A stretch of 64,000 nt of DNA. It comes from Chrysoperla carnea. Taxonomy: Eukaryota; Arthropoda; Insecta; Neuroptera; Chrysopidae. Where the stretch lies: the NCBI RefSeq assembly GCF_905475395.1, contig NC_058339.1, positions 16,872,001 to 16,936,000 on the forward strand, written 5' to 3'. Under the pieces are notes generated by a model, which ran no database searches, had not been told where the DNA came from, and saw only the letters and a program-made list of their open reading frames with translations. The translations under genes were made by a program, and so were the position numbers. Shown in pieces: positions 1 through 9,467 of this stretch (its first letter is position 1; every line of letters begins with the position of its first letter).

Positions 1-206
1 AGTGTATGATTGGATGCAGAGTTTATGAGATATCGCAATATTGGATAGATTTTAGTCCATATCTCAAAAACTATTCGATCAGTCGTCAAATGCATCCGAT
101 TTTTGTACTTTTTGGGTGAAAATTACCTTATATACTGAGTTTTATTGAAATAGGAGATAAAAAAAGTTGCAACTTTAGTGGTATGTAATGTCATCATGAA
201 TATTCA
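1..206. other. A+T-rich flank, no gene seen
   Basis: No convincing coding frame, RNA gene or repeat structure is visible before the fold-back element that follows. Confidence 0.5.
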
Positions 207-816
207 CTCAAACTAATAAGATTTCATTAAGTGTTATATAGTGCCATCTATAAAACACAGCTCAAACTAATAAGATTTCATTAAGTGGTATATAGTGCCA
301 TCTATGAAAAACACGTCAAACTAATAAGATTTCATTAAGTGGTATATAGCGCCATCTATGAAATACAGCTCAAACTAATAAGATTTCATGAAGTGGTATA
401 TGGTGCCATCTATGACATACAGCTCAAACTAATAAGATTTCATTAAGTGGCGTATAATCCATCTATGCATAACAACTCAAACTAACATGTATGAAATATT
501 ATTAGTTTGAGCTGTATTTCCTAGATGGCACCATATACCACTTAATGAAATCTTATTAGTTTGAGTTGTGTTTCATAGATGGCACTATGTACCACTTAAT
601 GAAATCTTATTAGTTTGAGCTGTATTTCCTAGATGGCACTATATACCACTTAATGAAATCTTTGTAGTTTGAGCTGTATTTCATAGATGGCACTATATAC
701 CACTTAATGAAATCTTATTGGTTTGAGCTGTATTTCATAGATGGCACTATATACCATTTAATGAAATCTTATTAGTTTCAGCTGTATTTCAAAGATGGCA
801 CTATGTACCACTTAAT
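207..816. mobile_element. Fold-back element of inverted 54-bp tandem repeats
   Basis: The left half holds five units of exactly 54 bp (starts near 207, 261, 315, 369 and 423) containing the motif CTCAAACTAATAAG. Around 480-500 the orientation flips, and the right half holds six units of the same 54-bp sequence in reverse complement (TTGAG landmarks near 507, 561, 615, 669, 723 and 777). The whole is therefore a roughly 610-bp imperfect palindrome whose arms are tandem arrays. This is the organisation of Foldback-type DNA elements. No coding capacity is present. The units differ by only a few bases, so the array is fairly young. Confidence 0.75.
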
Positions 817-1214
817 GGTGGTATAAAATCGAGAAAATACCTTTTAAATAAAATAAGGATCTATCTAAATTGGAGTACGAATTTTTCTAGAAAAATAAAT
901 AAGAACGTTTAATAGTTTATTTTAATTTTCTTTAAATTTATTAATAATTCGATTTAATGATTAGAACAACCAGTACAAAATTATCCAAAGTAATGGCATT
1001 ATAACTAATAAATTAAAGATTTTAGGTGACAAAGGGCATTCATATTGGGAAATACAAATTCACATTTCATTTTATTAAAATTGCGGTTTTTTAAGGCACC
1101 TATAGCTCGACAATATTTGGATTAGAAGGAGGATTTGGGATATATGTTCGTAAACTAAAAAAATTATTTATTAATAAAAAAAATAATCAATTAATTAATT
1201 GTGTAGAAATTTTG
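817..1214. other. 3' flank of the gankyrin gene
   Basis: No gene is seen. On the minus strand an AATAAA polyadenylation signal lies at 1167-1172, about 43 bases past the gankyrin stop codon, and is the probable cleavage signal of that transcript. Confidence 0.45.
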
Positions 1215-3437
1215 TTACTTATTAGCGAATTCCTTTAAAACTCTTGCAAGTTGTGGACTACACAAATCCAATGGTGTCTTTTTTTCTTTATTTTGTACAT
1301 CAAGTATTGCTCCATGTGATATAAGCATTTTTGCATCTTCAAGTCGTTCTTCTTCACACGCTAAATGCCTATTATTTAAAAATATATTAGTAACAAAATA
1401 GTTATTTATTTAAATAATACTTTTTATAGGAAAGCTTTTTAAAAAAACTGAATTTAAAAAGCAAATTTTAATTGGTTAACTAAAAAATAAATTTCCCATC
1501 TGACACCAAAATGTTCAGGAAATTGAAATTCTCATTTTATATTTAGTTGTCATGAGAAAATAATGTATTTTCTACTTTTTAGCTCATTAAAATTTACTTT
1601 CTCTCTAGCCTATTGTATTATACAAAGTGTTTTTAAAAGGTCTTAACATTCAGGGGCGGATAAATGCTCAACTAATTGCCATTTTGTCAAAAAATAGGAT
1701 AACCAAATTTTTTATTTATATAACATGACTTAGTGCTTGTATATAAAAACTGAAACTGTACGAAGTTATTTGAAAAATAAATTGACAAGTTATGTGCAAT
1801 TATGATATATAAATTATAAAGCAACCTTTAAACATTTTTGCTGCAAATTCCATTATTTGCTCATCAAATTATAACACCCTTGTTAAATCGCAATTTATGG
1901 AAAGAAATGATCGTTAGTTCGGCATTTATTGTATATTTGTTTTCTATATTCGACATCCTGGAGAAAGAGCTCTCATTTTCACAGTCAGTCATTGGCAACG
2001 TTAAAAAAATGGTATGTAAAGCAATTTGTGAAAACAACAAGTTTTTTTTCATAAATTACGATAAAAATTTCATTGCAAGACTTGTAAGACTATGGCATAA
2101 CTGTTTTAACTGTGAATTTAATGAATTTTTAATTTCAGATATTTTTTCCACAATATTGTCTGTTGTTTTTAATGGAAGCAGGTCTTTTGTATCCACGAGG
2201 CTCTGGATTGCAAGCCAAAAAGATCTTAAGTAGATCCGCCCCTGTTATCACTTATTGAGCTGGATTTTTATTCCTGTAAAACAGTACCAATATCCCCAAT
2301 TTTTTCAAATTTGGGTAAGGTTATATGAACACTATCGTATGCTTAGCGTGAGTCTCACATTAACATACTTTGGAGTAGATGATAAGCGTGCACAGAATAA
2401 CCAAAGAATCCGCGGCCCTGAGCTAAGTGTATCCCATGAAAAACATGACCAATTCTTGGATCAGTGAATGAACGCAATCACAGCGAAAAACGGTTAATTT
2501 TTTCTCAAAAAACTTAGATACTATATAAACTTAGACAGTTCACGCTAATTGACTACTCCAAATTATCTTAACCTGAGACGCACGCTAAACGCCGATAGTG
2601 TCAGTATATCCATTTCGTTTAAATTTATCTAAAATGATGCCGTATTGCACCAAAACGGAGCAAGTTTGATATACAGTAATTAGCTAAACGGATTTATTAG
2701 TAGTTCTCCTGTAACTGGTAGAGCACTGAAGATTTGTTAGGCGTTCCACACCAAACTGTTAAAAAAGGTAAAACTTGGAAAGGCACTACTTACAAAGGTG
2801 TGTTTCCATAGCAATCTTTGGCGTTCACATTAACACCACCAGGATGGTCAAGTAACAGTTTAACAATGCTTGTATTTCCTTTAGAAGCAGCTCGATGAAG
2901 TGGTGTAGCTCCTCGAACGTCACTAATATTTACATTTCCATTATTTTTCAGTAGCATTTCTGTTATCTATAAAGTATTTCATTTTGTAAGAAAAATATAA
3001 ATCTTTGAGTATTTTGAACGAAACCTTACTTCTTTCCATCCTTTAGAACTAGCATACTGTAAGGCTGAATGCCCTTGGTTGTTTTGATGATTAATATCTG
3101 CTCCAGCTCCTATAAGAATTCGGACGATGTTTTCTTTACCTGCGGAAGCTGCTAAAATTAAAGGTGTCATTTCGGTATCATCTAAAGGATCTACTGGCGA
3201 TTTATGTTCTAACAAATAATTGACAATATTTTCATGTCCTCCCAAACTAGACCAATGAATTAACAATCTTCCATTCTACAGCAGAAAATAAAATCATTAC
3301 TTTGAGGTTAACAAAAACTTTAAAAAACTTACACTATCTGGAGTGGTAATAACTTTTGGCGATTCATCCAAAGCTGACATAACCGATTGAAAGTCACCAT
3401 TATAAGCTAAATCATAAATACTTTTCTCAAAAGCCAT
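1215..3437 (-). CDS. PSMD10: Gankyrin, 26S proteasome non-ATPase subunit 10 homologue (4 exons)
   Basis: The exons are 3333-3437, 3030-3275, 2794-2966 and 1215-1368, joined across GT-AG introns with matching phases. They give 678 coding bases, that is 225 residues plus a TAA stop; human gankyrin has 226 residues. The start is ATG at 3435-3437 (MAFEKSIYDLAYNG). Ankyrin-type repeats run through the whole protein. Recognisable helices include MTPLILAASAGKENIV, HSALQYASSKGWKE, ATPLHRAASKGNTSIVKLL and TPLHLACEEERLEDAK, followed by a KKTPLDLC-type last repeat. Family knowledge: gankyrin is a chaperone that binds the C-terminal domain of the ATPase Rpt3 during assembly of the 19S regulatory particle, in cytosol and nucleus. 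Introns 1 and 2 are 57 and 63 bp. Intron 3 (1369-2793) is 1.4 kb and holds two transposons. Identification rests on order, length and motif match, not on a search. Confidence 0.9.
1651..2244 (-). mobile_element. Non-autonomous hAT-like element in gankyrin intron 3
   Basis: The ends are the inverted repeat CAGGGGCGGAT (1651-1661) and ATCCGCCCCTG (2234-2244). The flanking octamers TTAACATT and TTATCACT agree at six of eight positions, so they are an aged 8-bp target duplication. CAGGG-type ends and 8-bp duplications are typical of the hAT superfamily. The strand given is that of the transposase remnant inside. Confidence 0.75.
1864..2052 (-). pseudogene. hAT transposase C-terminal (dimerisation domain) remnant
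   Basis: The minus strand reads LPMTDCENESSFSRMSNIEN within a 62-residue open stretch. This matches the pattern of the hAT C-terminal dimerisation domain, where a LPxSxxxxERSFS core is followed by K/R-rich helix and a leucine-rich segment. The E-R pair has become E-S and the rest of the transposase is absent. It is therefore a relic inside the non-autonomous element at 1651-2244 and not a host gene. It lies in a gankyrin intron in the sense orientation of that gene. Confidence 0.6.
2325..2605. repeat. MITE with long terminal inverted repeats
   Basis: ACACTATCG at 2329 is matched by its complement CGATAGTGT ending at 2601. The arms stay complementary for about 65 bp, including TTAGCGTG, GTCTCA, TTTGGAGTAG and AGCGTG. 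It lies in gankyrin intron 3. There is no coding capacity and the superfamily is not determined. Confidence 0.7.
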
Positions 3438-4818
3438 TACAAAAAATTATTTAATCTTCTTCTTTCTTATTTACTACGGCTGTCAATTTTGTAATTTACA
3501 AAATTTGAAATTTTGAATGTCATCGTGGGTTCTGCGCAGTAAAGCTTCAATTATAAACATATATTAAATATAGACTAATAATTTTCGTAACTCATTTCGT
3601 GATGTCTGTGGGAGAATAACGAAATGTTTACTTTATTCATAATTTATTGTTAAAAAACAACTTTTACCAAAGCGATTTTGAACAGGAAGTCAGAAAATGA
3701 TTTCTCAGTCATGTCAAATGTAAACAATTGGCGAAGTAAACAAATTTGTACATCTATAAATTTGTAGATGTACTTTTCAATTTGATACTCTATAATTTAA
3801 TTGCTCAAAAACTGCGGCAAGATATCATAATAAAAAATTTCACTTGTGAAATCAATATTAACCCGCCTGCTTACGTCTTATCTCTATATTATAAAAATTT
3901 ACGTAGCCAATGACCTGTTTTAAAAATAGGCCGCTCAAAATAATTGAAAAAAGATATCGATATCGATATCATAAATTTATTCAAAGGCAGAAGAATAAAT
4001 TAAAAAAAGAAAGGTTTCGGCATCTACTTTAAGACTCTACCAACTCGCAGTCTCAAAAGTTCCGGAGTTGCGATAATTAACGCCATATATATGTAAAAAA
4101 ACGATTTATCGGAAACCATTAACCTTATGAAAAAAAGTTTCAAACAAAAATTGTCGGAAATTTGTTTTACTAAGACAAATGTATAGTCAAAAATTGTGAT
4201 AAAAACTGCAATAAACTTAATAGTTTACTAGATATTTGAAAAAAACCCATTTTCGCGACCATTTCTTGCATCCGAATAAAGATAATCCCGGAGAAAAAAC
4301 TTCACTTGAATTTTTAAACAGAAAAACCTTTATTTTTCTGGCCTACTTTTGTAAAATAGAATATACTAAATATTTTCAAATAGTATTAACAAGATAAGTT
4401 TTATTAATTAATAATTTATTTATTGTATCCACAGATTATAATTTTTAATTTTATAATCTATAATCTGTGATTGTATCAAAAGTTCTGAAAAATTGACATA
4501 AAATATTAATTATATTCATTTTTGTGTAAAATTTGCATAATTAATAAATTATTAATTAAAAATATTTACCTTTACTTAAAAATAGTATTTGAGAACATAT
4601 TTTGTCTATCTGACATAAGCATATAAATGGCGGACGATCTTACTTGCGTATACAGAGGCCTATCTTATAAGCATAGTATGGAGGGTACCTAGCATATTAA
4701 AAGTTATTCTTGTAATTTAATCTTGTATTAGGTTAAAAATAACCACGACCTGGAGTATAAATTTTTGACAAATGTATATTCTTTATTTGTGAAATTGTGA
4801 ATTCAACACGTTAAGAAA
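3438..4818. other. Divergent intergenic region between gankyrin and zinc-finger genes
   Basis: Both genes start outward from this 1.4-kb stretch, so it should hold both promoters. No clear TATA box can be assigned. An A+T-rich inverted pair (ATTAATTAATAATTTATT near 4405 against its complement near 4540) could fold, with the shorter palindrome ACAGATTATAA...TTATAATCTGT-like around 4430-4470 inside it. A shorter GC-richer patch around 4625-4695 directly upstream of the zinc-finger gene may be its transcription start region. Confidence 0.4.
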
Positions 4819-5751
4819 ATGGCAAATAGTTCCTTTCAGGACGTGAGCAATCACTTGTTTATCAGTGAATATCGCATTAAAGAAGAACTAAAAACAGAGC
4901 TAGAAAGTGATGGAATGAAACTAGAACAAGAACTAATTAAAGAAGAAATACTAGAAGACAGTGTTTATGAAAATATTAAACTTGAACAACTGCATACAGA
5001 ATTAATAGTTAAAGATGAAATATTAGATGAAAATGTTTTAAGCGATCAGCACTCTCAAAACGGAGACAAACGGTTTTCATGTGAAGTTGGTCATAAAACT
5101 TTTGCTTGGAAAAAGAATTTGAATCGACATAAACGAATTCATACCGGAGAAAAACCCTTTTCGTGTGAAGTTTGTGATAAACAGTTTAGACAGCGAAGGA
5201 GTTTAATTGGACATAAACGAATTCACACTGGAGAAAAGCCTTTTTCATGTGAAACTTGTGATAAACCATTTACGCTGAAACAGAGTTTAGCTAAACATAA
5301 ACTCAGTCATACTGGAGAAAAACCGTTTTCATGTGATATTTGTGATAAAACATTTATTCAACAATATACTTTAATTGTGCACCAACGAACTCACACTGGA
5401 GAAAAACCTTTTTCATGTGATGAGTGTGATAAAAGATTCAATCATAAAACCGGTTTAATTGAACATAAACGAACTCATACTGGAGAAAAACCTTATTCAT
5501 GTGATATCTGTGACAAAACGTTTACTCAGCGAAGGAGCTTAATTGAACATAAACTGATTCATACTGGCGGAAAACCGCACTCGTGTGAAGTTTGTCATAA
5601 AGCTTTTAATCTGAAAAAGTATTTAACTAAACATAAACTCGTTCATACTGATGAAAAACCTTTTTCATGTGGATTTTGTGATAAAACATTTAAACGGAAA
5701 TATGAATTAATTTCACATAAACTAAGAATTCATAGCAAAGATACGTTGTAG
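4819..5751 (+). CDS. C2H2 zinc-finger protein, eight tandem fingers, probable DNA-binding regulator
   Basis: This is a single open exon of 310 residues, starting with ATG in an AAGAAAATGG context. Residues 1-84 are acidic and finger-free, with repeated K/E-E-E-L and IKEE motifs. Eight C2H2 units follow, mostly joined by TGEKP linkers, which in this family wrap DNA. Finger 1 has CEVG where CxxC is expected, so its second zinc-binding cysteine is missing and it is probably non-functional. Finger 8 has a four-residue His spacing (HKLRIH). Base-contact positions -1, 2, 3, 6 read Q-R-S-G (finger 2), L-Q-S-K (3), Q-Y-T-V (4), H-T-G-E (5), Q-R-S-E (6), L-K-Y-K (7) and R-Y-E-S (8). Fingers 2 and 6 share the QRRSLI helix, so one is probably a copy of the other. 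No KRAB, ZAD or BTB domain is present. The target and biological role are unknown. Confidence 0.85.
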   Translation: MANSSFQDVSNHLFISEYRIKEELKTELESDGMKLEQELIKEEILEDSVYENIKLEQLHTELIVKDEILDENVLSDQHSQNGDKRFSCEVGHKTFAWKKNLNRHKRIHTGEKPFSCEVCDKQFRQRRSLIGHKRIHTGEKPFSCETCDKPFTLKQSLAKHKLSHTGEKPFSCDICDKTFIQQYTLIVHQRTHTGEKPFSCDECDKRFNHKTGLIEHKRTHTGEKPYSCDICDKTFTQRRSLIEHKLIHTGGKPHSCEVCHKAFNLKKYLTKHKLVHTDEKPFSCGFCDKTFKRKYELISHKLRIHSKDTL

Positions 5752-6277
5752 AAAGTACATAGTATATAGTACAAGATACTGCTGCGAGATTACTACAGGG
5801 TGTCCTTTTTTTTTAAGTTGACATATACTTAAAGATCGATAAATAAATTTAATCGAGGAAAATGGTCTAAACGAAAAATGTTAGTTTCAAAAGAGCACAT
5901 CTTATACCGACATCGAATGCGATCGAATACGATAACTAATGAAATTAGCAACTCTTTTCTGTAATAAAAAAGGTTATTTAATGTACCTAAGTGTTGAAAT
6001 TGATGTATAAATTTAAGTTCGGATTATTTTAATAAAGAAGTTTATCAGAAGTCAATAAGATTTTTTATTTCCCTTTTTAAAATTATTTTTTTTTTAGTTC
6101 GCTATCTTGAAGTTTAATTGAGAATCTCCGTAACAATTAATTAAAATTTCGCATCCGAAGAAAAAAGAGGCTGGAGCGTTAAAACTGGCCTTTCTTCAGA
6201 CTTTTGTAACAATGTGCTTGGATTTTCCAAATTCTTTCAAAAAAGGAAAGTTATTCAAGAGATGGACAGACAGACAA
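5752..6277 (+). other. 3' region of the zinc-finger gene
   Basis: Possible polyadenylation signals AATAAA lie at 5842-5847 and 6031-6036. The second is followed by a T-rich stretch. A CAGGGTGTCC motif near 5797 resembles ends of insect mariner-like repeats, but no partner end is seen. No further gene is visible. Confidence 0.4.
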
Positions 6278-6502
6278 ATAAAAATTTACTATTTATTAAT
6301 TTGACCAAATCTCTGCGGTCGTTAATGACCTAGACGTTAAAAGCGACCTTAAATAAAATAAATAAATAATTTGACCAAAATTAATAAGTAGGCAACTTGT
6401 ACTACGTATAAGTTATACATGTATAATAGTTTATCCATTATTGGACAAACACTTACATTTATGTAATACAAGTTGCCTATTTACAAATATTTCCTTACTT
6501 AA
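6278..6502. repeat. Copy A of a short palindromic MITE and its flanks
   Basis: The core runs from AGGCAACTTGTA (6390-6401) to TACAAGTTGCCT (6467-6478), an inverted pair around a 65-bp middle. The same sequence, including flanks such as TTTGACCAAAATTAATAA and AAATATTTCCTTACT, recurs at 11284-11443 and partly at 11180-11269. This copy carries an extra insertion at 6310-6367. Confidence 0.7.
6310..6367 (+). mobile_element. 58-bp 5'-truncated LINE tail insertion
   Basis: A 58-bp segment beginning TCTCTGCGGTCG and ending in the tail AAATAAAATAAATAAAT is flanked by the exact duplication AATTTGACCAAA (6298-6309 and 6368-6379). The related repeat copy at about 11309 lacks both the insert and the second duplication, which gives a paralogous empty site. 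A short 3' piece, an A-rich tail and a 12-bp target duplication are the signature of target-primed reverse transcription. The LINE family is not identified. Confidence 0.75.
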
Positions 6503-6962
6503 TGTGAATAATGATATTTGATACCGAAGAAACACATTTCATCAGATTTTAGTAAAAATTAAGCCAAAAGTATAACCAATGTTTACGACCTTCTAGTCCA
6601 ATAAAACTACCCCCAAAATTACTTTTTTGAAAATATCTCGAAAACATATGAAAATATGGAAAAGATTTTTAAATCAAAATGTAGATATCAACCGAAATGT
6701 TTGCAATGAACAAATCTAATTTATAACTTCGCCACATAAAATATGAAAATATTTCCCCTCGGAAAATCGAAAAAGGTCCCAAAAATAACGTTTTTCAGTT
6801 CTATGGTAATGAACAATTCGCTGTCAACAGGGCCGGATTAACCCTCAACGGGGCCCTAGGCAACCATCAATTTGGGGGCCCTTTTTTTTCACGTCCGTTC
6901 CCTTCTTTTTTCGATTAAAAAATACAAACTTTTATCTTTCATAAAAATTTTATTGTCCCAAT

Positions 6963-7753
6963 CAGTGGCGGATTTAGAGATTTGCCGCCCGTAGGCTATT
7001 CAATTTTTGCCGCCTCTAAATTTTGATATCTTAGTTCACAATCATATCAATTATCTATCAATAAAATTGCAACTTTATGATTTGTGCTCCATTATCCTCA
7101 TTACATCAACTTTTCCCGTATGGTTAGTATCATCGAGAACTATGGTACCGTGTTAGATCCTTGATTATTTTTACAGCAAAGAATTATCAAAAAACAATAT
7201 TTTATGCAAAAAATATCTCAAACATGTACCAATTTTAAAGTAAGTTAAGGTATGTGTTAAAACTATACAATACTTATGTAATAGGAATAAAGCTTACACA
7301 AAAAATCTAGATTTGGCGAACGTTGATAAATATTTATTATTACACTTACAGTTACAAAACAACACAATAAATATATCCTTTCTTAATTATTTATTAGTAT
7401 TATAATTCAAGTCAAATTATAAAAGCATTACAATACTATTTTGCGACACTTTGAATTCGCAAACATCAAAAGTGACTTTTCTCTTGTTTTTGAACTAAAT
7501 AGGAGACGTGAATTTCTCGTTGGTATCGCCACGCTATATTTATTATTTAGCACTGTATATAGGACTATATTTCGGTTTTTGTTGAATATTTTAATTCCTC
7601 TATAATTTTTGAAATTCTTATTTTGTGTGTGTATTATAATTTTTTCTAAATTTTGTCAATCGAAATAAAAAATTTATGAACTAAATTTGCCGCCCCTTAA
7701 AATTTGCCGCCCTAGGCTCCAGCCTACTCAGCCTGCTGGTAAATCCGCCACTG
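6963..7753. mobile_element. Second hAT-like element nested in the first
   Basis: The ends are CAGTGGCGGATTTA (6963-6976) and TAAATCCGCCACTG (7740-7753), with the perfect 8-bp duplication GTCCCAAT at 6955-6962 and 7754-7761. Its 791 bp have no substantial reading frame. Subterminal GCCGCC motifs occur at both ends. It lies between the stop codon and the terminal repeat of the larger hAT element. Confidence 0.92.
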
Positions 7754-7793
7754 GTCCCAATGTAATAATATCAATAAAATTACTATCTACATT

Positions 7794-9242
7794 TTAAACA
7801 TGTCGTTTTCTACATTTGTTTTCGGCAAATTCATCAATTATATCATCAGTATCGATTTTGTTCAATAAATCTGACTCAATGCAAAGTATACCTAACATCT
7901 CGAGTCGCTCTTGTCGCGTTGTAGCTCTTTCAGCAGCTTTGATTCTTTTTAATTGCGAGAAGGATCGTTCGGCAGAACAATTTGTGATCATTAATGTTAA
8001 AAAAATCCGAAGAGCTATTTCTGTGTTAGGAAATACATCGGCTAATTGATCTTCCATTAGAATCTTATACAAATGACTATGAGTTTTTTGTGCGTCAGTG
8101 TATCTGGAGTTCACGTAACTTTGGAATTGTTTCATTTCAATAAAAAATTCTTCCAAATCTCTAGAATAAAAACGAACTAAGTTATTTATAGCTTCGTGGA
8201 GGTCTCCATCACTTAGAGAAAAGTTGATTAGAAATGCAAATCTCTCTGAAACTTCCATATACACTTTTGCACGTCGTTTGATTTCACTGTGAAGATTGTC
8301 GATGATTTCGAGGAAACCTTTTGTCCTAAAATCATCGCGAGGCGAAAATTCTACTTCTGGAGCATTTCCGTCATTAGGTTGTTTTTTTCTACGACGAGTA
8401 CGTTTTACGATTTCTGTATAACCTACACCAGGTAATAATTGTTTTGTTTTTTCCTCGAAATCATTGAACTTTTCACGGAATGAAACTAAACTCTCTTCTA
8501 ACGATCCGTACAAAAAAGCACACGTTTGCAAATCTGCTTTTTCACTTTGCAATGACTTACTCACTGAACGCATAGCAGTCAAAATAGAGTTCCATAAAAT
8601 CAACATGAAACCAAATTCGAATTTTTGCATTTTATTCGCGATACACGTCGCCTCATAACGAGTATCAGTATTTTGTGATTCATCATCAGCAATGATTTCT
8701 AGAGCCTCTAATATGATATCAAATGAATCGTAAACTGCATTCGTCGCATTCGAATGTGCTTCCCAGCGTGTAGTTGACAATGTCTTCAAAGTTTTCTCAT
8801 TGTTTATTTTATTTTTTAATACGCCCCAACGATAGGTGGAAGCGGAAAAAAAATTATATAATGTCTGCATAATGGCGAAAAAATCTACTGCATAAAAACA
8901 GCACTTCACAGCATGCTCTCCAACCAAATTAAGGGAATGCGCGGAACAGGGAACATAGATCGCATTCTCATTCAAACTCAATATTCTTGCTTGCACACCT
9001 TTATACTTTCCGGACATGTTTAATGCGTTGTCATATGATTGTCCTCTACAATTTTGAATATCTAAACCACAGTCTTCAATAAGAAACTTTAAAGTTTGAT
9101 TCGCTAGACTTTCACCAGTATGACCTTCCAACTGAAGAAAAGTTATAAGCCTTTCGACTGGTTGAAAATCGTTCGGAGAAACATATCTTAAAATAATAGA
9201 CAATTGATCAACATGCGATACATCAGGAGTCGAATCGACAGA
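7794..9242 (-). pseudogene. hAT transposase, ZMYM1-like, N-terminally truncated but otherwise open
   Basis: The frame is open from the subterminal region near 9242 to a stop at 7794-7796, about 480 codons. It reads LSVDSTPDVSHVDQ, then HTGES, NCRGQSYDNALNMSGKYK, PCSAHSLNLVG, STTRWEAH and, near the C-terminus, NCSAERSFSQLKRIK. In hAT transposases these give the first Asp (in SVDST), the second Asp (in SYDNA) and the Glu (in RWEAH) of the RNase H-like core, and the C-terminal dimerisation domain. All three appear present. The N-terminal zinc-finger DNA-binding part is missing: about 80 bases upstream of SVDST lies the transposon end itself. There is no in-frame ATG before the one in ALNMSG, roughly 75 residues in. 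It is best read as an internal-deletion derivative. The intact frame suggests recent activity. Confidence 0.85.
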
Positions 9243-9467
9243 TAAGCCCCGGGGATTTCGGGGGCCCCCTAAAATCGGGGGCCCCAGGCAACTGCCTATT
9301 CTGCCTACTTGTTAATCCGGCCCTGGCTGTCAAATCTTATGAAAGATTTGAAATGATTTTATAGAAAATTTTGGTATCCACATTTTATATTTAAAATTTT
9401 TTCCATATTTTCGGATGTTTTCGAGATATTTTCAAAAAAATGATTCTAGCGAGGGGTAGTTTTTAAT

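Larger units (their letters stand above)
6828..9325 (-). mobile_element. hAT element with long transposase frame
   Basis: The ends are CAGGGCCGGATTAA (6828-6841) and TTAATCCGGCCCTG (9312-9325). They are flanked by the perfect 8-bp target duplication GCTGTCAA (6820-6827 and 9326-9333). Subterminal GGGGCCC motifs occur at both ends. The element is 2498 bp including the nested insert at 6963-7753. A transposase frame fills most of the rest on the minus strand. Confidence 0.92.
6601..9467. mobile_element. Palindromic MITE split by nested hAT elements
   Basis: The left arm (ACTACCCC, then TTTTGAAAATATCTCGAAAA and GAAAATATGGAAAA, 6605-6700) is the inverse of the right arm at 9350-9466, which reads TTTTCGAGATATTTTCAAAA and GGGGTAGT. 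Removing the insert at 6828-9325 with one copy of its duplication leaves a palindromic element of about 360 bp. It is the outermost layer of a three-level nest. Confidence 0.65.

Noticed and set aside
207..816. CRISPR-like regular repeats
   Set aside because: The repeats are contiguous 54-bp units without spacers, occur in both orientations and lie in a eukaryotic context.
1838..2233. 131-residue plus-strand frame as a gene
   Set aside because: It is antisense to the hAT transposase relic and spans a non-autonomous transposon; it has no family resemblance.
7816..8658. Plus-strand frames inside the hAT element
   Set aside because: They are antisense shadows of the transposase, which shows clear family motifs on the minus strand.
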